Origin: Paramacrobiotus richtersi
Lineage: Eukaryota > Tardigrada > Eutardigrada > Parachela > Macrobiotidae
NCBI GenBank assembly: GCA_034698045.1
Contig: JAQGAU010000510.1
Location: 1 to 26,904, forward strand
Direction of reading: 5' to 3'
DNA length: 26,904 bases
The notes beneath the pieces are model-generated. The model worked only from the letters and a program-made list of their open reading frames with translations. It ran no database searches and was not told the origin of the DNA. Positions 18,426 through 26,904 of this stretch are shown piece after piece. The stretch's first letter is position 1. Each line of letters starts with the position of its first letter. The position numbers and the translations under genes were made by a program.

Positions 18426-18624
18426 ATACTTCGACATTTTTCTTATTTCTGCCACAACGAGTGTACGTCATCACTATTTCTACCACCCCGCTGCAAGTGT
18501 TACCTGAGCGAGCGTTGTAGACGCAGTGTATACGCTGAGCGCGATGACTCACCAGCTAAGCAGGGTGGTAGAACTATGAGTGCGTATAGTCAAAGTGGCA
18601 GAAATAAGAAAAATGTCGAAGTAT
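18426..18624. repeat. Fold-back repeat, 30-bp perfect terminal arms
   Basis: 18426-18455 is the exact reverse complement of 18595-18624 (ATACTTCGACATTTTTCTTA and onward). Inside, TTCTACCACCC (18478-18488) pairs with 18563-18573, and the bases between are partly complementary. The whole 199 bp could form one long imperfect hairpin with a ~75-nt loop. This suits a foldback/MITE-type element or an inverted duplication at a break. No target-site duplication is evident. Confidence 0.85.
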
Positions 18625-18885
18625 GGATATTCAGGCAGTCCTTAAGCAAAATCGCGTTGTGGGCGAATAAGATATCCTTAACATGCAGAACCAGCCAAAT
18701 CGTTCTCGGTAATTGCGTACAAATTTAGGTAAGGTACTCGAGGCCTACTGGCTGAAGTTACCACTTCCTGAAATAAAGGTTGGCTAACAGCTATCTACGT
18801 GGAAGCTGGACGCCTACGTCATATGTTACGTAAGCATGCCGCGGTAATTTCCATGGCCAGCCGACCAATCGGCGAAGTCAAGTGA

Positions 18886-19038
18886 GTCGAACATGGCACA
18901 GATACGGGGCAGGGTGCATCGTTATCACGGCCATTATACAGGCGTTCTTGGGCAGAGCGACACATGATCAATCGTGAAGTTAACAGAACGTTGAGACAAG
19001 GTATTGTATCCCCTTCCAATAGCACCTGGGCAGTAGTA
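18886..19038 (+). pseudogene. pol: Ty3/Gypsy reverse transcriptase N-terminal fragment
   Basis: An open run of 51 codons begins after a stop. It reads HGTDTGQGASLSRP, then LYRRSWAERHMINREVNR, then LRQGIVSPSNSTWAVV. This is the standard entry of Ty3/Gypsy RT (H-x-I-x-T-G...R-P-Y-R...E-V-x-x-L-x-x-G-I-I-x-P-S-x-S-P-W-A-S). The change P to T before WA and loss of the following V-L-V-K-K-D-G mark decay. After 19038 the similarity stops abruptly. The catalytic palm is absent here. It is a different region of pol from the 14.1-14.9 kb relic, so the two do not show duplication. Confidence 0.8.
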
Positions 19039-19690
19039 CGGAGTCAATTTCCGGCGCTTTTCCGGCCACCCAAGCCCTTCTTTCGTAAGGACGTGTTCGA
19101 CACTATGCTCTAAACGGACGGAATGCGTCACCGGGGCGCAATTTTAATACCAGAGCGCCAAAACTGAAGTCCTTGGCTGGTGATCGATTGCCGTTGTGGC
19201 GCGGGGCGTGGTAATCATCAGTATCGTTAAGACCGAATACTCCTGGAGTTGTTGTTTCTCGCCCTGTACGACCGAGTGGTGGAAATAACTATTCCCGACA
19301 GAGATCGATACTGTTCTGAGAGTTTAAACCGAGTTTATCAGACAGAAAACGGACGAAGAAAATCTGAAGACTTGGAGCCCTGGTATTTCTCCCAGAACTG
19401 CCCAAAATTAGACGATGCTTAGTTCGCCACAGATTGACGTCCTTGCAGCTCGAAATTATGATTCGTCCCCACGCGTGATGCGACATTATCGTTATATCGT
19501 AAGCACGGCTACCTGGCCTGAACATGTTCAGATGGACGCTTCGGACCTGAATTCGCTCGCTACCGCTGTATTCACCACACTCAGACACGCCAAACAAAAC
19601 ATACAGCTGAGGAAGTGGCACAATTCTTGTTGAAAGACGTATTTTAAAATATGGATTCCCTAAACGTATTATGCGTACTGAGTTCGTAAA
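19039..19690 (+). other. Unresolved stretch between two pol fragments
   Basis: The plus frame 19415-19633 (72 codons) contains TWPEHVQMDASDLNSLA, which loosely recalls the first-aspartate segment of an integrase core (P-x-E-x-V-x-x-D), but this is weak. A minus frame of 110 codons (19621-19289) covers the same DNA. 19039-19400 holds nothing I can name. Confidence 0.2.
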
Positions 19691-19864
19691 TTTATTGTAA
19701 AATTAGTGGTAAGGTTGACGGATGTCAATCATCTCAAACTTATCGGGTGGCACCTCCAGTTCGCAGGACATGTGGAAAGATTTGATAAAACAATAGCACA
19801 GTCCATTTCTAAACTATGTTCAGATGACTAACAAGACTGGCCCGCACACCCACTTTTTTGTTAA
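19691..19864 (+). pseudogene. pol: Ty3/Gypsy integrase core fragment (third catalytic residue)
   Basis: In one frame HLQFAGHVERFDKT starts at 19751 and matches the integrase signature H-P-Q-T-N-G-Q-V-E-R-F-N-K-T, whose Glu is the last of the D,D-35-E triad. It is preceded from 19691 by a segment with the expected spacing, and followed by ISKLCSDD, a TAA, then QDWPAHPLF, as in the usual ...D-Q-x-D-W-D-x-x-L-P-F. The distance from the RT fragment at 18886 is about 0.9 kb, against some 2-2.5 kb in intact elements. Either a deletion joins them or they are separate insertions. Confidence 0.75.
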
Positions 19865-20641
19865 AGTGGCCAAGTTCCTGAACATGATGATTTTTAACTA
19901 CGCCCGTGCGCACTTAACCTCGGCCGTGCTGAACAAAGACGACATGGTACTTAATAACTGCATATCCTATTGGGTGATGTACACAAATCACAGCGATGAA
20001 GAATCAGTGTGGAACCGACCGAGTCACCTTTGCCTTCAGCGACCGTTACAGGGTCACCTGTTACTTCCACTACGCGAGCATCATCTGCTACGGTAAATTC
20101 ATCAGCGGAAACATGTTCCGCATCCTGCAATTATTGCAGGGGGCGGCGATAGCATCAATCCTTGCGGATTTCAATGGTTCACAATATTTCGCCGATTATT
20201 TATCCGACCCGCACAACCGCCGGTTAATCATTACGACGTTAGCAATCCACGATACAAGGCAAGCGGCGAAGAAATTGCCTGTAAAAGCGCATCATAGCAT
20301 GACAACGAGAAGTCTAACGAATTGCACGGATGCCCCATCATAGCATGACAACGAGAAGTCTAACGAATTGCACGGATGCCCACATTCCCTTTTCCCTAGA
20401 AGAAAGGTTTATACTCAGAAAAATGACTCGTCTCGCAATGGAGAAAGAGTCAGTAAACACAATCAACAAGCTCGTACACGGAGCTTATCAAGTTTACCGT
20501 AAATCCGGTAAGGTGAACGGAAGAATTCTACATGGCAAGTGTACTCAATATTTTCTCCTATTTGATAAAACCCGTTGGCTGATCTTAATGCATTCGGACA
20601 GATTCCGGTTCACTTGTCTAATTTCCGTTACTGAATGCTGA
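19865..20641 (+). pseudogene. Coding-like plus blocks, unknown
   Basis: Frames 19824-20096 and 19996-20343 overlap and appear to be one reading broken by a frameshift near 20000. The second contains a Cys-bearing phrase (VTFAFSDRYRVTCYFHYAS). A 46-bp duplication at 20290 then shifts the frame, and 20330-20641 (103 codons) continues with a basic, Ile/Leu-rich stretch (EERFILRKMTRLAMEKESV). Because it follows the integrase signature, this may be the 3' end of a retroelement. It does not match the usual integrase C-terminus, so a different gene is also possible. Confidence 0.3.
20290..20381. repeat. 46-bp perfect tandem duplication
   Basis: 20290-20335 and 20336-20381 are identical. The length is not a multiple of three, so the duplication shifts any frame crossing it. 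Perfect identity makes it one of the youngest events in the window. It could also be an assembly artefact. Confidence 0.9.
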
Positions 20642-20657
20642 CCCCGAGTGACAAAAC

Positions 20658-21240
20658 GTTTTCGTTAGAAAGTAATCGTGGGCTGCTGGTTTGATGCAGG
20701 TTGCCTGGTATGCTTTAAGATGGGCGACTATTCCGCTGTTGGTGCGATTTGCAGAGTGCCATCTAACGGTTATTGCGGGGGACCCACCATTGTCGGTTTG
20801 TCTACGATAGTGAAACGGGTAATACAATAGCTACATGCAAGGATATAGAGACGCATGCCAGAAGAATTCCGAAGGAAACTATGTGCTCACTCGGCACTTG
20901 GCAACTGTAGAAGCACGGTATGCTAACTATACGAGCGGGTGTTGAAGTTTTCTGCAGTGACATAATTGCGCTAATCTTGGGCATGTTTGTGAAACCGCTT
21001 CAGAACTATTCGTTCTCAGATTCGGATAGCCAAACGGCGAGTTATATTCCGGCCGAACAGCTCCAGGATCACTTGTTTGCTGCTGTCATGCAAGCACAGC
21101 AGAAGCAGTTTGCCCCTCCAAATGTCAGCAAACAGGCCTTCTGTAGACGTGTTAGTGAGGCGCGATGGATCGCCATATCCGACAGAAAATTCCATGATGT
21201 CAGCATACGTGGGTCAGTCATGCAGTTACCGCGTAACTGA
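20658..21240 (+). pseudogene. Cysteine-rich then Gln/Ala-rich coding-like blocks
   Basis: One plus frame from about 20680 to 20829 encodes a Cys-rich stretch (CWFDAGCLVCFKMGDYSAV, then GYCGGPTIVG) with six cysteines in 50 residues, ending in TAG. After a frame change, 20920-21240 (106 codons) begins with a hydrophobic run (IIALILGMFV) and goes on with a soluble region (QLQDHLFAAVMQAQQKQFA). The order Cys-rich part, hydrophobic segment, soluble part would suit a membrane protein, but it rests on joining broken frames. No family is recognised. Confidence 0.3.
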
Positions 21241-22003
21241 ATGACCACAGCGGGTTTTCTACGAAGGTAATACGGTTATTGTACTCGCTTGCACTTTCGA
21301 GAAAAGTAAGCTAATTAAGCTCATATGTGACGAAGCCTTGGCTAAGTCAGCGCAGTGGTCACGATGAACAGATGTTTCCTGATCGCTGATAGCCGCTGCT
21401 ATTTGCAGCGATTGAAGTAGTTCGCAGAAAGCGGAGGCCTGTGGGTATAATTATCTGCGGTAGACATGGTAGCTGCTACCGGAAGCGACATATTGAATGG
21501 CTGCGTCAGTTTCCAGGGTACAACATCATCACCAAACACTCGTACCTGTCAAATAACACTCACAATCAGCTCAGTCAGGTGGCAAATGTTCGCACGTGGC
21601 GAGTCATTGGCGGTGGGCCGCCGAAGAACGCTAACTCTCAATTACTGCGGTACAAGAGTGCAAAAGGCTCAGGAGTACGCCTTCGTTGTCCGTTACCAGG
21701 AATGCCGCTTATCTGTTTACCCTTTTTGTAAGTATGCCACCGACATCTGCAGGGAAAGTCTTTGCCTAAAGAGACGCCGCGTTTCTTATCACTCCAAGAC
21801 GGAATCCTCGGAAGTTGTCAAGCCTAAAGGATAGCAATCGTAACGAATCAGAGCTCTCAGCGTCCGCCGCCAGCATGCTTGGGATTCTTGCTGCGCAGGA
21901 GGGGAAGCTCGCTGGTAGAACGTTCGATCAGTCTTTCAATCACGGGTTCTCCACATTCTTTAAAAGACTTATTGCTGTGTGCTTAGGGCTGTCGTATTAT
22001 TGA
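21241..22003 (+). pseudogene. Cysteine-bearing coding-like blocks, unknown
   Basis: A frame from about 21235 to 21365 reads RVFYEGNTVIVLACTFEKSK, resembling an extracellular beta-strand with one Cys. The 122-codon frame 21466-21834 follows with about seven cysteines (for example CGTRVQKAQEYAFVVRYQEC). Then comes 21815-22003 (62 codons). An overlapping frame (21441-21731) is an alternative. With the two preceding entries they form a 2-kb run of plus-strand blocks rich in cysteine. A decayed secreted or envelope-like protein is conceivable, but no signature is seen. Confidence 0.3.
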
Positions 22004-22013
22004 TAGGCTTCAG

Positions 22014-22380
22014 CTAACAGGATATGAGCAGACTCAGCGGACGGTAATGGGATACGCGAATATCCTTCATCCATTTGGACATTCGCCGCGCTGGCTGGTC
22101 AACGTTCCTGTACACATTTCGGCAATCGAAAACGACATATTCTTTATAAAAAAATTCCTGAAAAAATTGTCTTGTTGAGCTTCCATCTGAACATTGGCCA
22201 TCCACTGGGTTCCGTATTTGGCTTTAGGAAATACTTTATATAATCTGCAAATCGTCCTTGGTTTAATGTCGGGAAAGTGCCAAATCTAATAAAGTTTTCC
22301 AACTTTGTAGTCCTATACCTCTCTGCTGCACCGCACGACGGTGAGTGTGCGCGCACCGTCGGTGTGGGCGCAGGATGCAT
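22014..22380 (-). pseudogene. Coding-like minus blocks, unknown
   Basis: The minus frame 22380-22144 (78 codons) includes ENFIRFGTFPTLNQGRFADY. A second minus frame from 22205 to 22014 and a third over the same bases are open, so a frame change near 22205 is likely. Protein-like but unrecognised. The first 45 bases overlap a GC-rich hairpin (22336-22361). Confidence 0.25.
22336..22361. other. GC-rich hairpin, 8-bp perfect arms
   Basis: CGACGGTG (22336-22343) pairs with CACCGTCG (22354-22361) around a 10-nt loop. The flanks are GC-rich. No T-run follows on either strand, so it is not a bacterial-type terminator. Confidence 0.5.
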
Positions 22381-22419
22381 TATTAGCAGACTCAGCGCAG
22401 GTACGGCATAGGGGAAAGG

Positions 22420-22605
22420 TTACCCTGGACGTACGATAGGGTAGAACAGGCAGAAGAGCCGCTTGGGCGGCAGTATCTGATGAATCATCTGGCCAAAGTA
22501 ATCGGCCTCATAGGATATCAGTTCACAAAGGGGTACTCGGGAATGACGTCCGCAAATTTGTGACAAGCAAAAGTTGTATTTGTGCAAAAAACTTTTAGAC
22601 GGCAA
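22420..22605 (-). CDS. Short minus open frame, unknown
   Basis: 61 codons with a mid-section ELISYEADYFGQMIHQILPP. A plus frame over the same DNA is equally open. It lies between other minus-strand coding-like blocks, which slightly favours minus. Confidence 0.15.
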   Translation of the reverse strand: MPSKSFLHKYNFCLSQICGRHSRVPLCELISYEADYFGQMIHQILPPKRLFCLFYPIVRPG

Positions 22606-22719
22606 GACTTATCTGATTTCTTCGGCGTCCTTGCTTTCTGAAACAGCCATGTTCCATTCGCTCGCCGCGATGCAGGGCGTCGCGTGGACTAAACGGCTTG
22701 CTGTTGTCCTGAGCAAGAA

Positions 22720-22974
22720 TTAAGTACCGAAAATCTTTCCGTCAAATTCCTCTTCCCCTGTTCTGTTAAAGTTGTAGCCCAAACTTTTAGTTTCTCCTCT
22801 CTCAATAAAGTCTGCCGTTAGAAGGACTCTATAGCCAGATTTTTCACTGTATTAGCGAACTTGGGCCTCTGGCCGGGTACCCGTGGTAAAACTCGCCGTA
22901 AAATCAAATTTGCTCTGGGTTTTAGCTAACTTTTCTAGGTTAAACTGCTCTGGGTAAAATGTTGAAAAGGTCAC
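22720..22974 (-). pseudogene. 85-codon minus frame with one internal stop
   Basis: From 22974 to TAA at 22720 a single minus frame is interrupted only by TAA at 22854-22852. Both halves look strongly protein-like (FNLEKLAKTQSKFDFTASF, then GYRVLLTADFIERGETKSLG). The even charge distribution and lack of low-complexity sequence make chance less likely. The internal stop marks a pseudogene or a sequencing error. No family is recognised. Confidence 0.35.
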
Positions 22975-23023
22975 TCAGCATGTCAATTATTTTGGGGACC
23001 TCGTTGGCCTGTTACTGCTTTTT

Positions 23024-23427
23024 TTACGGATAGGCTTGCTGCATGAGCAGCTCTTTCCCTGCGCTACGAACGTTCAGGCCATTGCCTGCTGTATCTGACA
23101 ACCCTTGGCCCTGCTGTGGATGTGACAGCTTGATTACATACGAAAGGCAGCCTGTCTTTGTAATTACCTGATAAGCAAGGATAGGTTCATATACAGGTTC
23201 TGCTACATCCTTCGAAATCTGCAGGAATATGTCTTAACACTGTGAACGATAGGTTTGTTATGTTTCGGAAATAGGAATGCAACAAGCTGGTAGCCAGTAG
23301 CCTTGCGTAAAAAATATTGTTTAAGCCATCTCCAAGAAAAGTGACACAAACAAACCTCCGCGCCGGCACTTGTATCATCCAACGCATATAGATGTAACTG
23401 CAAGCCATGTGTTACAGGCACTACCAA
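23024..23427 (-). pseudogene. Minus coding-like chain, possible integrase C-terminus
   Basis: A fully open minus frame of about 65 codons runs from 23224 to TAA at 23024. It contains AYQVITKTGCLSYVIKL, which resembles the beta-strand pair of Ty3/Gypsy integrase C-terminal domains (...Y-x-V-x...V-x-Y-x-I-x). Upstream in another frame, 23427-23203 (74 codons) gives further protein-like sequence. A frameshift near 23215 would join them. The orientation is opposite to the pol fragment at 23.7 kb, so it would be a separate insertion. The family match rests on one short phrase. Confidence 0.3.
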
Positions 23428-23708
23428 ATAAAGTGTCTCATTGTACTACAATAATTACTGGTCAGAGCGGTTGCTTCCGTGTGCTTCTGTAAGACTATAA
23501 CCGTCACGCTGTGCCAGATCATATTAGACCGCCATATCTGGAAGGGAAGCGCTTCATGGCTTATGCAGCGAGCCTATCGGCATCGAAAGCATAGTAGGTC
23601 AACGAGGTATTCCACTAGGAATAAAATCGTGGAGACCATCGGTTTGACAAGTCGAGCGGAACAGCCACAAATAATTTTGTACAATTTTCTGAATCATCCT
23701 TGGACAGA

Positions 23709-25269
23709 GAAAATGTAGTAGCCGATTGTGTATCTCGCTATCCTACAAGTGAAGAAGTTTTGCTTGAATGTTGTTTCCTTGAAGTTCTTTTCGAACGTTT
23801 TTCCTTAGAAGATTCCTAGGACATCAAACAAATGGAAGAAACTGATACGTTTTGCTCTAATATCCTGAACATTCTCCGTGGTGAGACAACTCTTCAAAAG
23901 TATAGGGATAAAATGCTTCACTATGTCATCAAGAACCATCTACTTTACAAACGGGTCATAAGGGACGGTAATCAAAATGTGTGACTAGTGATCCCATTGT
24001 AGTTAAGAGAAACTATTCCCGAAGAAGAGCACGATAGTCTATGGAGTGGCCAAACAGGCATAAGTCGTACATATGATAAAATACGGCAAAAGCATTACTG
24101 GCCTAGTTGTCTGGATCAAATTGCACGTTATGTCGCCTCTTGCTCTGTGTCAAAAGAATAAAGACCCGAATAGTAAATTGAAGGGATTTCATCAACCCAT
24201 GGAGGTTCGTCAAACTTTTGAACGTATTTTTATTGACCTTGCTAGTCCGTTTCTGATTACTAAGAAGAGCAATATGTATGTTGTTTTGGCTGTCGAACAG
24301 ACCACTAAATCTGTCACGATTAAAGCTGTTAGTGCTGGTACATTTTGTGGTTGGCAAGGTTTTGTTAGTGCACGGTGCGGTGAAAGAAATCGTTACCGAT
24401 ACGGGCATGTGTTTTACCGGCTCACTCGTTCAAGAAATCAAGTCGGCAACAACGAACTGCGCTTCCGGGACCAGTTGCTGTCTGTTAAATAATCTTTCTT
24501 TCTTTCGCTGCAAAAAAACCTTCTGGATATGTTGGCGGCTCTTACCGGGAAATGTTCAAAACGTAGAAATGGGTTACGAAAGAGCACACGAACCGCTCGA
24601 TGTAGGCCTTAACAAGCTCGTTTTAATGAAAACCATTTTCCGTTATTAAGCACATGCAGCGAAAACTTACTTCAATAAGTATTGTATGCAGACTACTGCG
24701 ACCCACTTTAAGCCGATCCCAGCGATGAGCGAAGACGAAAGCATGCCGGATGGTCACAGGAACTGCGATTGCTTTGTAGATGAAGCTTCTTGCCGATGGA
24801 GGATATTATCTGACGAAAAACGGTCCCGATACCACAGACTGCAATCGTTTTGATAAGTTCGATGCCACTTCTATCAGGACAGCCATGCTACGAAAACAGA
24901 ACTGCTCAACCTGCACGTCGAACATCCCCTTTCTTCTGATGATGCGTCGCCTCTCAATAGCACGCTCCTACTTGTTGCTACATGGCTCAGCCAGCATTTC
25001 ATTCACGGGCCGATCCGCCAGTGCCTCAAGAAGAAACACCATCGGATCGGGTGACCAGTGAGCATGCGCACGCGATATATCGCCGCAGCGACAGTCAAGC
25101 ATCATTTGACGGCCAGCACAGGCCGGCAGACACCGTGCCGACACCAACCTCCAACGTCTCTTCTCAGTCAGACGAGGCTACGTACGGACAGAGTCGGGGC
25201 AAGCAAACGAATACGACGGGCAGTGAAAATACGCGATATATTTCGTCATCTTTATTCTTAATCTTTTAG
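23709..25269 (+). pseudogene. pol: Ty3/Gypsy pol: RNase H end, zinc-binding domain, integrase
   Basis: This is the best-preserved element. NVVADCVSRYPTSEE (23712) closes RNase H. The same frame, with a few stops, runs through the H2C2 domain: HDSLWSGQTGISRTYDKIRQ from 24030, where the second His is Gln, and a Cys pair in SCSV/CQKNKD around 24141. After a frame change comes FERIFIDLASPF, with the first catalytic Asp at 24235. After another change comes IVTDTGMCFTG, with the second Asp at 24398, 54 codons on. The third-residue region near 24495 is scrambled, though LLDMLAALTGK (24520) that normally follows it is kept. TYFNKY...THFKP (24668) and a Ser/Thr/Gln-rich tail to 25269 complete the protein. 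In life it would insert element DNA into chromosomes. At least four frame changes and lost residues make it inactive. No LTR copy is visible. Confidence 0.9.
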
Positions 25270-25331
25270 GTAAAAGTTCGCTGCCAACGCTTTTGGCCTA
25301 GTGGAGCTCGCTCCAGTAGTTATAGGAAGTC

Positions 25332-25631
25332 TTACGAAGCGTGCAGTGCAATGATTTTTGTGTTTGCAGTCCAGACCAGCGCGGTTTCTCCACTCATTTC
25401 TGACCTGGCTTTGTCAAATTCCGTTAGTGCGAGTGCCACCAAAGTTTTGTCTTCCCCGTCGTGAACTATCGGGAAATGGCCTTCAGTGTAGCGATCCCTA
25501 AGGGCCGTCAGTGTGCTATCATCGTAGGTGTAAAGGTTCCTGCATTTAAGCCACATAACGAAAGCGACACTTCTGCGGAGAGGTTCTTGCCCGTATTCCG
25601 GGGTCCTGTATGGACCAAACCAGGAACATGG
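25332..25631 (-). CDS. Open minus block of 99 codons, unknown
   Basis: The minus frame is uninterrupted from 25631 to a TAA at 25332. It contains TPEYGQEPLRRSVAFVMWLK, then YDDSTLTALRDRYTEGHFP, and a C-terminal part rich in Ala, Thr and Leu. A possible ATG lies at 25556. Another minus frame (25761-25546) overlaps its start and may join it by a frame change or splice (an ACAG lies near 25612). Composition is convincing for a protein, but I recognise no family. It lies immediately 3' of the plus-strand pol relic and points toward it. Confidence 0.4.
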   Translation of the reverse strand, partial: PCSWFGPYRTPEYGQEPLRRSVAFVMWLKCRNLYTYDDSTLTALRDRYTEGHFPIVHDGEDKTLVALALTEFDKARSEMSGETALVWTANTKIIALHAS

Positions 25632-25761
25632 CTAAGCGACTCGGAACAGCAATCAGTATAGCATATCTGGGAGTTATATATATCACTGCATCTTTCACTA
25701 GATTAGGAGAACAACAATCCTGGATAAGAATTCTAAGCGCGTTATTAACAATACTAGGCAT

Positions 25762-26422
25762 TTTAATGGTGTAGTACCGTAGAGTGGTTACTCAGTGGAA
25801 CACTAAACAACAAAATTTTTCACAGGCTGAGCAAAGCGCGCAGCAGGTGCGATAATTTGCATTCGAAACGGAACATTATCGTGAAGATAATGAGACTGAG
25901 AGAGGGAGAGTCGGCTAACTTAGGGAAAACTGACCGAAGTAGGGAAAAGGAACTGAGACGGCACTGATTTAGCGTCCTGATGTTATCCTGTGTAAGAAGC
26001 GGCTTATTATAGACGCTGGTCTCTAGAGCTACAGCGCTGTTTTTTGTAACTGTCAAATTGTAATAAACGTTCTGGTCCCAGTGGTTAGCGCAGAATCTTG
26101 AATGTAGATCGTCGTATGAGCGCTGTAAAATCTGCTACCGAATATCGCCACTTGTCTTTTTAAATAACGGTCGGCAGTGTTGGATTGCTGGCTGAGAAGA
26201 AACGAGGGGGTCTGTGCTCCCGATGCACGTTTGTCTTCCACACGCACTGGCTTTTCTTAATGAAGGATTGCTACAAATTTGTTCCGTTATTTGCAACGTG
26301 GCAGTTGAAGACATACATACGGACAAGATCAGTGTACTTCTGGAGCCAAATAGAGCCAAATGCTCCAAATCAGGCAGATTTCGATCTCGTCCCCCTCAAG
26401 ATCTCTTCCTGGATGCGTTCCG
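25762..26422. other. No supported gene
   Basis: The minus frames 26056-25820, 26247-26053 and 26368-26135 and the plus frames 26185-26523 and 26214-26426 overlap without a deciding feature. A ~19-bp unit with TAGGGAAAA is duplicated near 25920 and 25940. Confidence 0.3.
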
Positions 26423-26800
26423 CTAGCTTAGCAGCGGTTCACAGACTTCCCAATACGCTTTGCCGATGTGAAGGCGGTCACAATGAACTACTGCTCGACA
26501 TACGAGGCAAAGCCGGTCCCTGAGCTGAGGCGTTGATTCTCCAGTTTCAGACAGGAAGTGGCGGGAGGTAGCTGGAAGGTATTTCGGCACCACTTTCACC
26601 TGCCGGCAATTGTTGCCCATTCGCATGTATCCTCAACGCGGCAATAGTGTGCAAGAAGTTCCTGCGGTTGGACTCATCGTAAGTGTACCATGTACCGGCC
26701 GGCTCCTTTTGAGCGCCAACTAGCCCATCAACCGAGCAGTTACACGGCAACAGCGAGTCGTCACAACCGCATTCCCTGAAACTCAGCCGGCCACTCCTTG
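26423..26800 (-). pseudogene. Coding-like minus blocks with Cys/His phrase
   Basis: Two minus frames follow each other. From about 26787 to 26547 the reading starts after a possible acceptor (GAGTTTCAG) with a Cys cluster (CGCDD...CNCSVDG), and includes TWYTYDESNRRNFLHTIAAL. Then 26626-26423 (67 codons) includes RLCLVCRAVVHCDRLHIGKA, whose C-x2-C and later Cys/His suggest a metal-binding site. A frameshift near 26580 would link them. I do not recognise the family. Confidence 0.3.
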
Positions 26801-26904
26801 TTCATCTCGCGACGAGATCAGCGATATAGTAGGCCTTCTCAGACCTTCACGAATGTGAAGCCGAATGTAACGGCCCGAAACCGTTATCGGCACTAGCGCT
26901 GTTA

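Noticed and set aside
22336..22361. GC hairpin read as a rho-independent terminator
   Set aside because: No T-run on either strand and no bacterial gene context.
23033..23115. ATTGCCTGCTGTATCTGAC resembles the core of the 97-bp array unit
   Set aside because: Only about 20 bases agree and the rest of the unit is missing. The same bases lie in a better-supported minus-strand coding-like block.
24103..24408. 101-codon minus frame
   Set aside because: It is antisense to the integrase core of the Ty3/Gypsy relic, which is identified by catalytic motifs on the plus strand.

Overview
The window reads as nuclear DNA of a eukaryote, most likely an invertebrate animal. Four things suggest this: dispersed Ty3/Gypsy-type pol fragments, fold-back and tandem repeats, GT...AG intron-like gaps, and a broken segment resembling the activation segment of an animal receptor-type tyrosine kinase. 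I see no bacterial operons, ribosome-binding sites, rRNA, tRNA or CRISPR array. There is no long intact gene. Most coding signal comes as short blocks joined only through stops and frame changes, so the region looks like a repeat-rich gene graveyard. The species cannot be named from the sequence.

Layout. 1-2.8 kb holds a CAGTAA-rich tract, a 67-bp tandem pair and a diverged inverted duplication. 2.9-4.1 kb (minus) holds a decayed coding-like chain. 4.76-5.2 kb has a Ty3/Gypsy RNase H tail. 5.78-6.10 kb is a fold-back element with ~64-bp inverted termini. 6.2-6.5 kb (minus) and 8.1-8.5 kb (minus) are small candidate genes with possible introns of about 30 nt. 6.73-7.05 kb carries the kinase relic. 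7.14 and 9.77 kb share a dispersed repeat. 10.2-10.6 kb is GC-rich and is followed by a strongly AT-rich tract. 11.67-12.42 kb is a ~97-bp tandem array.

12.76-15.24 kb has two direct repeats of ~0.29 kb bracketing a Ty3/Gypsy reverse transcriptase-RNase H relic. 16-18.4 kb has anonymous coding-like chains and a short direct repeat. 18.43-18.62 kb is a second fold-back. 18.9-19.9 kb contains pieces of reverse transcriptase and integrase. 19.8-22.0 kb is a series of cysteine-rich coding-like blocks on the plus strand. 22.0-23.4 kb has coding-like blocks on the minus strand. 23.7-25.3 kb is the best-preserved Ty3/Gypsy piece (end of RNase H, zinc-finger domain, integrase core and C-terminal tail). 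The last 1.6 kb holds anonymous minus-strand blocks.

The parts do not appear to work together as a system. The consistent story is repeated insertion, inverted duplication and decay. The recognisable proteins are the Ty3/Gypsy enzymes and the kinase. All other coding calls rest on open-frame length and composition only and carry low confidence. Repeat alignments were made by eye.
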